A program made the position numbers and the translations under genes. From the NCBI GenBank assembly GCA_003162235.1, contig PMMN01000015.1:16486-33332 (forward strand): a stretch of 16,847 bases of DNA, written 5' to 3'. Under the pieces are notes generated by a model. The model made no database searches. It had not been told where the DNA came from and was given only the letters and a program-made list of their open reading frames with translations. The stretch is from Actinomycetota bacterium (GTDB lineage: Bacteria; Actinomycetota; Thermoleophilia; Gaiellales; Gaiellaceae). This document shows, piece after piece, positions 7,817-13,954 of the stretch (position 1 is the first letter of the stretch; each line of letters begins with the position of its first letter).

Positions 7817-8809
7817 ATGAAGATCTTTTCCGGAATTCAGCCCACCGGCGCCAAGCACCTCGGCAACTACTCGGGCGGCTTCCGCCAGTACGCCGCAACC
7901 CAGGAGCAGGGCGACGCCTTCTTCTGCATCGTCGACCTGCACTCGGTCACCGTCCCCCACGATCCGGAGGATCTGCGGACGCGGACGCTCGACCTGGCCG
8001 CGCTGATGTTCGCGACCGGACTGGATCCCGAGCGCTCGACCGTGTTCGTCCAGAGCCACGTGACCGCCCACCCCGAAGCGGCCTGGCTGCTCTCGGCCGT
8101 GACGAGCTACGGACAGCTCGGGCGCATGACCCAGTTCAAGGACAAATCCGAGCGCCAGGAGTTCATCTCGGCCGGCCTCTTCACCTACCCGATCTTGATG
8201 GCCGGCGACATCCTGCTCTACCAGACCGACGTCGTCCCGATCGGCGACGACCAGCGCCAGCACCTCGAGCTCTCACGCGATATCGCCGAGCGTTTCAACT
8301 CCCGCTTCGGGGAAACCTTCACCGTGCCGCGCGGCGTCTATCCCGAGGCCGGGGCGCGGATCATGGACCTGCAGGAGCCCGAGAACAAGATGTCCACCAC
8401 CGGCGGCAATCCGCAGGGCACGATCTATTTGCTCGACCCGCCCGAGGTCGTGCGCAAGAAGGTCAAGACGGCTGTCACCGACTCGGGGCGCGAGATCGTC
8501 CACGACGCGAACGAGAAGGCGGGTATCTCGAACCTGATCGAGGTCATGACCGTGGCGACCGGCGAATCGATCGCCGAGGTCGAGAAGCGTTACGAAGGCG
8601 CCGGCTACGGGCAGTTCAAGAGCGACGTGGGTGATGCCGCCGTAGAGCTGCTGACGCCGATCCAGGCGCGTTACCACGAGCTGCGCGACGACCCCGCCGA
8701 GCTCGAGCGGATGCTGGCGCTCGGGGCCGCCAAAGCGCGGGAAGCCTCGGCGCCCACGCTGGAGAAGATGTACGAGCGAATGGGTTTCACCCGACCAAAG
8801 GGAGTGTGA
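7817..8809 (+). CDS. trpS: Tryptophanyl-tRNA synthetase
   Basis: The 330-residue class I aminoacyl-tRNA synthetase charges tRNA-Trp; the length is normal for bacterial TrpRS. The HIGH-type signature is in GIQPTGAKHLGNY at residues 6-18. The GDDQRQHLELSRDIAERFN block at 143-161 is diagnostic of TrpRS. The KMSKS loop reads KMSTT (191-195), so the second lysine is replaced; I recall similar variants in actinobacterial TrpRS but cannot verify this. The ATG is preceded by a -10-like GATAAT and no Shine-Dalgarno, suggesting a leaderless message. It is divergent from tyrA and four bases upstream of the YbjQ-family gene, with which it forms a two-gene operon. Confidence 0.96.
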   Translation: MKIFSGIQPTGAKHLGNYSGGFRQYAATQEQGDAFFCIVDLHSVTVPHDPEDLRTRTLDLAALMFATGLDPERSTVFVQSHVTAHPEAAWLLSAVTSYGQLGRMTQFKDKSERQEFISAGLFTYPILMAGDILLYQTDVVPIGDDQRQHLELSRDIAERFNSRFGETFTVPRGVYPEAGARIMDLQEPENKMSTTGGNPQGTIYLLDPPEVVRKKVKTAVTDSGREIVHDANEKAGISNLIEVMTVATGESIAEVEKRYEGAGYGQFKSDVGDAAVELLTPIQARYHELRDDPAELERMLALGAAKAREASAPTLEKMYERMGFTRPKGV

Positions 8810-8813
8810 CGAG

Positions 8814-9134
8814 ATGCTGATCTCGACCATGAACGATGTCCCCGGCTCCGAGGTCACCGAGGTGATCGGAGAGGTCTTCGGGCTAACCGTGCGAGCGCGC
8901 AACGTCGGCGCACAGATCGGCGCCGGCCTCAAGTCGATCCTCGGCGGCGAGCTGAAGGGAATGACCAAGCAGCTGATCCAGAGCCGTGAGGAAGCCATCT
9001 CACGCCTCGTCGAGGAGGCCGAGAGCAAGGGCGCTAACTGCGTTCTCGCCATGCGCTTCGACGTCTCCGATCTCGGCGGCAACTGGAGCGAGATCTGCGC
9101 TTACGGTACGGCGATAAAGATCAACAAGGCCTAA
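8814..9134 (+). CDS. YbjQ/UPF0145 (DUF74) family protein
   Basis: The protein has 106 residues, matching the family's usual size. The pattern fits the YbjQ family: an N-terminal strand, 'G-L-T-V-R-A-R-N-V-G', a long helix with SREEAISRLVEEAESKGANCV, then MRFDVSDL. The family is sometimes called a putative heavy-metal-binding domain and forms oligomeric rings in solved structures, but the biological role is not established. The start is ATG 4 bases after the trpS stop. A GGGAG about 9 bases upstream, lying in the last codons of trpS, supports it. It is the last gene before a strong terminator. I see no cysteine or histidine cluster suggesting metal binding. Confidence 0.88.
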   Translation: MLISTMNDVPGSEVTEVIGEVFGLTVRARNVGAQIGAGLKSILGGELKGMTKQLIQSREEAISRLVEEAESKGANCVLAMRFDVSDLGGNWSEICAYGTAIKINKA

Positions 9135-9160
9135 CAGCGAAGGCAACAGTTTTCGAGATC

Positions 9161-9192
9161 AGGCGCCCGCGACGAGCGGGCGCCTTTCGTTT
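9161..9192 (+). terminator. Intrinsic terminator of the trpS operon
   Basis: aggcgcccgc (9161-9170) and its perfect complement (9176-9185) form a 10-base-pair GC-rich stem with a 5-base loop, followed by ttcgttt. It lies 27 bases after the YbjQ-family stop and touches the stop of the convergent pseudouridine synthase gene, so it may also serve that gene from the other strand. Confidence 0.9.
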
Positions 9193-9899
9193 CAGCGTTG
9201 CGAACGATCGAACTGCTGACGCAGTTCCTCCACCTCTGCGAAAGACAGCTCGCGCCACTCGCCGGGCGCGAGCCCACTCAGGTCGAGCTCGGCGTAACGG
9301 CTGCGGTGCAGGCGCACCACCGGGTATCCGACCGCGACACACATGCGCTTGACCTGGTGCTTGCGCCCCTCGTGAATGGAGAGCTCGATCAGCCGCGGCC
9401 CGAGCCGGCGCGCCTTCGCCGGCGCCGTGCGCCCGTCGTCGAGCTCGACTCCCTCGGCCAGCGCCCGTAGCGCCTCGCCGGTCGGCTCGCTCTCCAGCTC
9501 CGCCTCGTAGACCTTCTCCACCTCGTAGCGAGGATGGGCGAGGCGGTGCGCCAGCTGACCGTCGTTGGTGAGGAGAAGTGCGCCGGTCGTGTCGGCGTCG
9601 AGCCTTCCCACCGGCACCACCCGCGGCTCGCGCGGCACCAGCTCGACCACCGTGCGCCGTCCCTGCGGGTCGCTGGCCGTCGTCACTACACCCGCCGGCT
9701 TGTGGAGGAGCAGGTGAGCGAGCTTCTGCTTGGCGACCAGCTTGCCGTCCACCTCAACGCGGTCATGCGCGCCGACGAAGGTGTTCAGCTGCCCGGGCTC
9801 GCCGTTCACGAGCACGCGGCCGTCCTTGATCAGCTCGTCGGCCGCGCGCCGCGAGGCGACTCCGGCGCGAGCGAGATAGGCGTTCAAGCGCATGCCCAC
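9192..9899 (-). CDS. rluB: rRNA pseudouridine synthase, RsuA/RluB family
   Basis: The 235-residue protein has an N-terminal S4 RNA-binding domain (about residues 3-50, with LNAYLARAGVASRRAAD and GRVLVNG). The catalytic domain follows, with GRLDADTTGALLLTND at 98-113 and the catalytic aspartate D101. The 'H-E-G-R-K-H-Q-V-K-R-M' and 'V-x-L-x-R' blocks typical of the family follow. It would isomerise a uridine of 23S (RluB) or 16S (RsuA) rRNA; the position modified cannot be read here. The genomic partnership with scpAB and cmk-der favours RluB. GTG at 9899 is 6-7 bases from a GGGAGGGAG; an in-frame ATG two codons later (9893) is an alternative. A trpS-YbjQ unit and a regulatory block now separate it from its usual neighbours. 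Confidence 0.9.
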   Translation of the reverse strand: MGMRLNAYLARAGVASRRAADELIKDGRVLVNGEPGQLNTFVGAHDRVEVDGKLVAKQKLAHLLLHKPAGVVTTASDPQGRRTVVELVPREPRVVPVGRLDADTTGALLLTNDGQLAHRLAHPRYEVEKVYEAELESEPTGEALRALAEGVELDDGRTAPAKARRLGPRLIELSIHEGRKHQVKRMCVAVGYPVVRLHRSRYAELDLSGLAPGEWRELSFAEVEELRQQFDRSQR

Positions 9900-10227
9900 A
9901 TACTCCCTCCCGATCGAGTGTTGCGAGGTGGGTACTCCGCGAAAAGCCTACAAAGAGCGCACCGCGCCGGCCGATCGCTCGCGGTGAGTTCTCGATACCG
10001 CTCGGCGTCGCCGGAAACCAGCACCCGCCGGCCGGAGCAAATGTCCGCAACGACTCGGGCCCCAGCTAAGAGCCTATTTCGGTAGGGATGTGCGTCCGAG
10101 GGGGTCAAGCCGTGGATGCCAGCGGCCGGAGGGCTGTGAAGGCGCACTGGTAGTGCGGATAGCAGTTCTACGGTCGCTGGCGCCGCGGATCGGCCGTCTC
10201 GGACGTGCAGGCCTAGTGGAATAGGCT
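9900..10227. other. Gene-free region with inverted repeats
   Basis: I find no credible gene in these 328 bases. They must contain the promoter of the pseudouridine synthase gene (left side, minus strand) and the 3' end of the receiver gene (right side). They hold repeat copy C (10069-10101) and most of copy B (10190-10229) in inverted orientation. Between these is a small perfect hairpin gcact-ggt-agtgc at 10144-10156. The two repeat copies could fold into one large imperfect stem with exact 10-bp (10069-10078 with 10220-10229) and 8-bp (10093-10100 with 10198-10205) segments around a ~92-base centre. Confidence 0.6.
10069..10101 (-). repeat. Dispersed intergenic repeat, copy C
   Basis: Read on the minus strand, this 33-base segment aligns with copy A at 23 of 33 positions. 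It shares cctcgg at one end and aggctct with copy B at the other. It is inverted relative to copy B and lies 95 bases from it. It carries the short palindrome ccta-ccgaaa-tagg with a six-base loop. Confidence 0.55.
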
Positions 10228-10229
10228 CT
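10190..10229 (+). repeat. Dispersed intergenic repeat, copy B
   Basis: This is the same 40-base unit as copy A, ending two bases into the stop codon region (10228-10230) of the receiver-domain gene. It contains gccta-gtggaa-taggc, a perfect 5-bp hairpin with a six-base loop. Because the repeat overlaps the gene's stop codon, it could act as part of the 3' end of that transcript. Confidence 0.6.
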
Positions 10230-10734
10230 ACGCGAGCGCGCGAAGAGCGACCGACGTGAGTGTCTCGGAAGTGAATGGCTTGTACGGGATGGCTATGGCG
10301 CCGAGCTCGCGGGCGCGAGTCTCGTAGCTCTTCTCGGTAGAGCCGGTCATGAAGGCCACCGGGATCCCGCGAGTGTGCTCGGCGCTTTGAAGCGCTTCGA
10401 CGAGGCCGAAGCCGTCGAGCCCGGGCATCACTACGTCGGTGAGGACGAGATCCGGACGTTCCGAGCGTGCCCGCTCGAGCCCTTCATAGCCATCCGCGGC
10501 CTCTAGCACGGAGAATCCCGCTGCCTCCAGGTTGATTGCGCAGATCATCCGAATCGCCTGGTCATCGTCGACGACCAGGACGCGCCGAACCAGCCCGTTG
10601 CCGGCGGTATCGCCGTTGCCTTCGCAAAGAGCTTGGCTGAAGCCGACCGCCAACGCCTCGCTGAAGTCTTTGTTGCCCATTATTGATATCGATTCCGCAG
10701 CCGCAAATTCCGCGGAAGAGGTGGAGGTTTCCAC
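10228..10734 (-). CDS. Stand-alone receiver (REC) domain response regulator
   Basis: From GTG at 10734 the protein has 168 residues. An N-terminal ~48-residue segment of no known family (containing FSEALAVGFSQALCEGNG) precedes a CheY-like receiver domain. All key residues are present: acidic pocket DDD at 56-58, phospho-acceptor D100 in LTDVVMPGLDG, T130 in FMTGST, and K152 in YKPF. No output domain follows, so it probably signals by protein contact, as CheY/Spo0F-type proteins do. I chose the GTG because AGAGGGG lies 6 bases upstream. The frame stays open to 10926, and an ATG at 10680 is also possible but lacks a ribosome site. It is divergent from the ANTAR regulator and no histidine kinase is nearby. 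The stop codon lies inside repeat copy B. Confidence 0.85.
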   Translation of the reverse strand: METSTSSAEFAAAESISIMGNKDFSEALAVGFSQALCEGNGDTAGNGLVRRVLVVDDDQAIRMICAINLEAAGFSVLEAADGYEGLERARSERPDLVLTDVVMPGLDGFGLVEALQSAEHTRGIPVAFMTGSTEKSYETRARELGAIAIPYKPFTSETLTSVALRALA

Positions 10735-10740
10735 ATCGAT

Positions 10741-10747
10741 CCCCTCT
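10741..10747 (-). promoter_or_regulatory. Ribosome binding site for the REC gene
   Basis: AGAGGGG on the minus strand lies 6 bases before GTG at 10734. It favours this start over the longer frame to 10926, whose translated N-terminus (arginine- and proline-rich) looks non-coding. Confidence 0.55.
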
Positions 10748-10940
10748 AAGATCAGGATTCCGGAACCATCGCCGGCCAGCGTGCTCAGACCGGTAGTGCT
10801 CTCGACCCGCTCTTCTGAGGGTAGATCTTCCGGAGCTACTCTTCTCGAGCTCCAGCTGGGACTTCGCAATCGCCTACGGTTGGGGCGACGTGGCCTAGCG
10901 TAGCGCCGGTTCCCTGGTTCGAACAAGTGGCGACGCCGAG

Positions 10941-10946
10941 TACAAT
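10941..10946 (+). promoter_or_regulatory. Possible -10 element of the ANTAR gene
   Basis: TACAAT (five of six to consensus) lies 38 bases before the ANTAR ATG, with a poor -35 match (ttcgaa, 10918-10923) at 17-base spacing. The 250-base region 10735-10984 between the two divergent regulator genes should hold promoters for both; I see no convincing operator there. Confidence 0.4.
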
Positions 10947-10984
10947 AAGACTAGAAAAGTACCTCTCCGACCAGGTGGGCAGCC

Positions 10985-11632
10985 ATGTCCCTCGACGATC
11001 GGGAAAGACATCTCAAGTCTTTGACTGAGAACGAAAGTCCACATCTCCGCGTCCTGATCGCAAACGAAAGACGCGATCGCCTCGAGCTGCTCGCCCAGGT
11101 CGTAGCCGGGCTCGGTCACGAGGTGATCGCACGCGAGATCTACGTGAGAGAGGTCGGAGCGGTGACCGCCAGAGAGAAGCCGGACGTCGCGCTCGTCGGG
11201 CTCGGCCTGCATTCCGATCACGCGCTCGATCTGATCTCGGAGATAGTTCGCGAGGCCTCCTGCCCGGTGATCGCCCTCCTATCGGCCAAGGACCCCGCCT
11301 ACATCCACGAGGCGGCGAAGCGCGGCGTCTTCGCCTATATCGTCGAAAGCACATCGGAGGAGCTTCAGAGCGCGATCGACATCACGCTCCAGCGCTTCGC
11401 CGAATACCAGAACCTGCAGGGCGCTTTCGGGCGCCGCGCCGTGATCGAGCAGGCGAAGGGTGTCCTGATGGCTCGGCGTGGGATCGACGCGGACAAGGCG
11501 TTCGAGCTGCTCCGAGACTCGTCGCGACACAATGGCCACAAGGTGAGCGAGGTGGCGGAGGCGATCATCCAGAGCCACACCCTCTTGCTGCCGCCTTCGC
11601 AGACACCGCTCCTCGAAGATTCGCCCATCTGA
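10985..11632 (+). CDS. ANTAR-domain antiterminator with degenerate receiver
   Basis: The 215-residue protein has an N-terminal receiver-like fold (about 20-140) and a C-terminal ANTAR domain (about 148-196: RRAVIEQAKGVLMARRG, KAFELLRDSSRHNGHKVSEVAEAI). ANTAR domains bind paired hexaloop RNA hairpins and prevent transcription termination. The receiver lacks the phosphorylation set: the acidic pair is N27-E28, the acceptor aspartate is replaced by G72 (VALVGLGL), and the conserved lysine by E121 (YIVES). It is therefore probably not phosphorylated and may be controlled by binding a partner or ligand, or be constitutive. The ATG is behind AGGTGG with a 7-base gap. It is divergent from the intact REC protein, a plausible but unproven partner. 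A tail rich in Pro/Ser/Leu follows the ANTAR domain. Confidence 0.9.
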   Translation: MSLDDRERHLKSLTENESPHLRVLIANERRDRLELLAQVVAGLGHEVIAREIYVREVGAVTAREKPDVALVGLGLHSDHALDLISEIVREASCPVIALLSAKDPAYIHEAAKRGVFAYIVESTSEELQSAIDITLQRFAEYQNLQGAFGRRAVIEQAKGVLMARRGIDADKAFELLRDSSRHNGHKVSEVAEAIIQSHTLLLPPSQTPLLEDSPI

Positions 11633-11654
11633 CGGGCGCGGCTACTGTTGGCGA

Positions 11655-11792
11655 ATGATGCCGGCGCCCCCGCTACGCGATCGACGCTCTCGTAGCGCCG
11701 GTCACTGTGATCAGCCTCGAGCCGGCGCCGTACCCAAGCGGGCTGAGGACGATCGACTCGTGAGCGTGCTGCGACTCGCGGCGAACGGGTAG
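11655..11792 (+). CDS. Possible small leaderless ORF (45 residues)
   Basis: This is a short open frame in the 169-base gap between the ANTAR and MBL genes. It starts ATG-ATG, preceded at exactly 6 bases by TACTGT, a -10-like hexamer, and it stops with a TAG that abuts the ribosome site of the MBL gene. The product (MMPAPPLRDRRSR...) is basic and proline/arginine-rich and resembles nothing I know. It overlaps a 7-bp inverted repeat (cgctacg at 11671-11677 with cgtagcg at 11691-11697). It could equally be untranslated leader. Weakly supported. Confidence 0.2.
   Translation: MMPAPPLRDRRSRSAGHCDQPRAGAVPKRAEDDRLVSVLRLAANG
11671..11697 (+). repeat. Hairpin between ANTAR and MBL genes
   Basis: cgctacg and cgtagcg form a perfect 7-bp stem around a 13-base loop, with flanking cgg and ccg that could extend it across a bulge. 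It follows the ANTAR stop by 38 bases. It has no T-tract, so it is not a typical intrinsic terminator; it could be a leader structure for the MBL gene. Confidence 0.4.
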
Positions 11793-11801
11793 GAGCTGAC
11801 G

Positions 11802-12563
11802 GTGTTGATCGCGACCGGTGTCGAAGTGCTCGAGCTACCGATGGATCTCTTCGGCGCACCCACTTCCGTACACCCGACGCTCGTCTGGGACGACGAGGGG
11901 GCAGTATTGATCGACGCGGGCTTTCCAGGTCAGCTCGAGCAGTTGCGCGAGGCGGTTGAGGATGCCGGCGTTTCCTTCAACAGAATTCGCAAGGTAGTCG
12001 TGACTCACCAGGACATCGATCACATCGGCGGCATCGCTGCGCTGCTCGCGGATGCCGACGACCGGATCGAAGTGCTGGCTCACGAGGCCGACAGGCCCTA
12101 CATCGTTGGTGAGAAACGGCTGATCAAGGCCAACCCCGAGCGACTGGCGCAACTTTCCAAGCGACTGAGCTTCCTGCCCGAGGAGCGTCGCAAGGCTGTA
12201 ATCGCGGCCTTCGAGACCACTAAAGCGAGAGTCGACCGAACACTTGCCGACGGCGAGAGGCTGCCGAGCTGCGGTGGTGTGGTCGTCATCCACACTCCGG
12301 GGCATACCCCGGGGCACATCTGCCTCTACCTCGAGCGAACGAAAATCCTCGTCGCCGGTGACGCGCTCAACGTCTCGGATGGCCTACTCGTTGGGCCGAA
12401 TCCTCGGGCGACCGACGATATGCCCCGGGCCATCGCCTCGCTCGGGAAGCTGGCGCGGTACGACGTCGAGACCGTCGTCTGCTACCACGGAGGCCCTTAC
12501 TCTGGCGGCGTGAACGCGCGCATCGCGGAGTTGGCCGCCGCCGAACCGGACCCCGGCGCCTAG
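11802..12563 (+). CDS. Metallo-beta-lactamase-fold hydrolase
   Basis: The 253-residue protein is a cytosolic MBL-fold enzyme with no signal peptide. Metal ligands are visible in order: THQDIDH at 68-74 (H69, D71, D73, H74), H168 or H172 in HTPGHTPGH (164-172), D187 in AGDAL, and H229 in CYHGG. The histidine usually in the second position of HxHxDH is aspartate, a variant known in part of the family. The overall pattern is that of glyoxalase-II/lactonase-like members; the substrate cannot be assigned. The GTG start is supported by GGAG 7 bases upstream. It lies downstream of the ANTAR gene on the same strand and converges on scpB with only 5 bases between stops, so there is no room for a separate terminator. 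Confidence 0.9.
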   Translation: MLIATGVEVLELPMDLFGAPTSVHPTLVWDDEGAVLIDAGFPGQLEQLREAVEDAGVSFNRIRKVVVTHQDIDHIGGIAALLADADDRIEVLAHEADRPYIVGEKRLIKANPERLAQLSKRLSFLPEERRKAVIAAFETTKARVDRTLADGERLPSCGGVVVIHTPGHTPGHICLYLERTKILVAGDALNVSDGLLVGPNPRATDDMPRAIASLGKLARYDVETVVCYHGGPYSGGVNARIAELAAAEPDPGA

Positions 12564-12568
12564 GAGAT

Positions 12569-13174
12569 CTACGCTCCGCGCTGCTCCGCCACGGCGTGCA
12601 AGCGCTCGCGGATCTGCTCGACGTCACCGCCGAGATCCTCCAGGCGAGGCAGCTCGGCCAAGCTGGCGATCCCGAAGACGCGCTCGAACAGCGGTGTGAC
12701 GCGGTAGCGGATCGCACCGCCGGGGCCATCGTCACGACCGGCTTCGGCGATCAGGCCGCGCTCGAGCAGGTTGGCCACAGTGGCCTCGGCCGCGACGCCG
12801 CGGATGCGGGTGATCTCAGGACGACTGCAGGGTCCCAGGTAGGCAACGATAGCCAGCGTCTCCAGGGCAGCCTGAGAGAGCGAGCGCTGTGCCGGGCGCT
12901 CGAACAGGCGCGCGCAGGCCGGAGCCGCCTCACGCGACGCACGCAGTGCGTAGCCACCGGCCACGTGCTCGAGCACGATCCCGCTCCTGCCCTCGCTGTA
13001 GCGCTCTGACAGCAGACGTAACGCGGCTTCGATGCGCCCCGCGTCGTCGTCGGCCGCGTCGGTCAGCTCGTCCACGGACAGCGGCGCCGAGGCAACCACG
13101 AGCAGCGCTTCGACCGTGCGCGCAAGCAGCTCGAGGGGACTGTTCGTGATCAGGCGGAGCGGGCGTTCGTCCAC
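12569..13174 (-). CDS. scpB: Segregation and condensation protein B
   Basis: The 201-residue ScpB is the winged-helix dimer partner of the SMC-ScpA condensin that organises and segregates the chromosome. The match rests on LARTVEALLVVASAPLSVDEL (18-38), the block IVLEHVAGGYALRA, the highly conserved LSQAALETLAIVAYLGPCSRPEI (98-120) and the second winged helix (TPLFERVFGIASLAELPRL). The GTG start at 13174 has AAGGAG 6 bases upstream and lies inside scpA (25-base overlap), so the two are probably coupled. The scpB frame is also open upstream through an A6 run in scpA. It is last in the lgt-scpA-scpB run and converges on the MBL gene. Confidence 0.95.
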   Translation of the reverse strand: MDERPLRLITNSPLELLARTVEALLVVASAPLSVDELTDAADDDAGRIEAALRLLSERYSEGRSGIVLEHVAGGYALRASREAAPACARLFERPAQRSLSQAALETLAIVAYLGPCSRPEITRIRGVAAEATVANLLERGLIAEAGRDDGPGGAIRYRVTPLFERVFGIASLAELPRLEDLGGDVEQIRERLHAVAEQRGA

Positions 13175-13944
13175 GCGGAACTCCTTTCTTTTTTCTGCCG
13201 CTCGACGCGGATCGGCGCGAACGGGGCAGCCTGGCTGATCGCAATCTCACCGAGGCGACCGAGCTCGAGCAGCGCCAGGAAGGCGATCGCCTGCTCGACG
13301 CGGGAAAGATCGCCGAGCTCGTCCTCGAAATCGAAGCGGCTGCGCCGCCCCAGCAGTGCACGGAAGCGCTCGACGAACTGCTCGAGAGGCGGGTAGCGAA
13401 GCGACATGTGCGCGAGCGAGACCGCCTTTGGCGGCGCGGCCAGCTCGCGCAAGGCAGCCGCGAGCGCGGCCGGATCCTGCGCCGCGACCGGGCGCTCCCT
13501 TATCGGTCGCAGCGGCGCCGGCCCGAGCCGGAAGTAGCGGTCGCCTTCCTGCTCGAGCCTGCTCGCCAGCCAGGCCGAAGCCTCCTTCATGCGCCGGTAT
13601 TCGGCCAGCCTGCGCGCCAACTCCTCGGCCGCCTCTTCGGGCTCGAGCTCGGCCAGCTCCGCCGCCTCGTCGTCGAAGAGAAGCCGTGCCTTCAGCTCGA
13701 GCAGCGCAGAGACGAGAACCAGGAACTCGCCACACGCCTCCAGATCGCCCTCTCCGAGCTCGCGCTCGGCTTCGCCGGCTACGCCCGAACGAGCGCGACC
13801 GAGCAGCGTCTCGATGAAGGCGAGAACGATGCCTGCGACATCGACCTCGGCGAGGTCGATCTCCTCCTTGAGCACAAGGGTCAGGAGAAGGTCGAAGGGA
13901 CCTTCGAAAGCCTCGAGGTCTAGCTCGAGCTCGGCGACGCGCAT
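13150..13944 (-). CDS. scpA: Segregation and condensation protein A
   Basis: The 264-residue ScpA is the kleisin that bridges the SMC heads. The N-terminal signature FEGPFDLLLTLVLKEEIDLAEVDVAGI (13-39) is clear, with AGEFLVLVSALLELKARLLF-like helix residues at about 70-93. The C-terminal winged helix (SRVEQAIAFLALLELGRLGEIAISQ) is followed by a basic tail. The middle is long, charged and alanine/glutamate-rich, as usual. The ATG at 13944 lacks a strong ribosome site but lies 10 bases after the lgt stop, so reinitiation is possible. It overlaps scpB by 25 bases. The AAA-AAA lysine pair near the 3' end creates an A6 run. Confidence 0.94.
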   Translation of the reverse strand: MRVAELELDLEAFEGPFDLLLTLVLKEEIDLAEVDVAGIVLAFIETLLGRARSGVAGEAERELGEGDLEACGEFLVLVSALLELKARLLFDDEAAELAELEPEEAAEELARRLAEYRRMKEASAWLASRLEQEGDRYFRLGPAPLRPIRERPVAAQDPAALAAALRELAAPPKAVSLAHMSLRYPPLEQFVERFRALLGRRSRFDFEDELGDLSRVEQAIAFLALLELGRLGEIAISQAAPFAPIRVERQKKERSSAWTNARSA

Positions 13945-13954
13945 CCGGGCGAGC

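Noticed and set aside
7746..7898. N-terminal extension of TyrA by 51 residues
   Set aside because: It would overlap trpS on the opposite strand, and the translated segment is Arg/Ser-rich without family resemblance.
8387..8401. KMSTT instead of KMSKS in TrpRS as a sign of a defective enzyme
   Set aside because: All other TrpRS signatures are intact, and I recall similar loops in actinobacterial enzymes; treated as a lineage variant.
9884..10147. 87-residue minus-strand open frame overlapping the rluB start
   Set aside because: GTG start without a ribosome site, no recognisable family, runs through repeat copy C; looks like chance open frame in GC-rich DNA.
10144..10156. gcactggtagtgc hairpin as a terminator of the receiver gene
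   Set aside because: Only five base pairs and no T-run; too weak to call a terminator.
10916..10924. ggttcgaac, like a tRNA T-loop
   Set aside because: No flanking T-stem complement or cloverleaf; chance match in the regulator intergenic region.
10735..10926. N-terminal extension of the REC protein by 64 residues
   Set aside because: The segment is Arg/Pro-rich and lies where divergent promoters are expected; a Shine-Dalgarno supports GTG at 10734.
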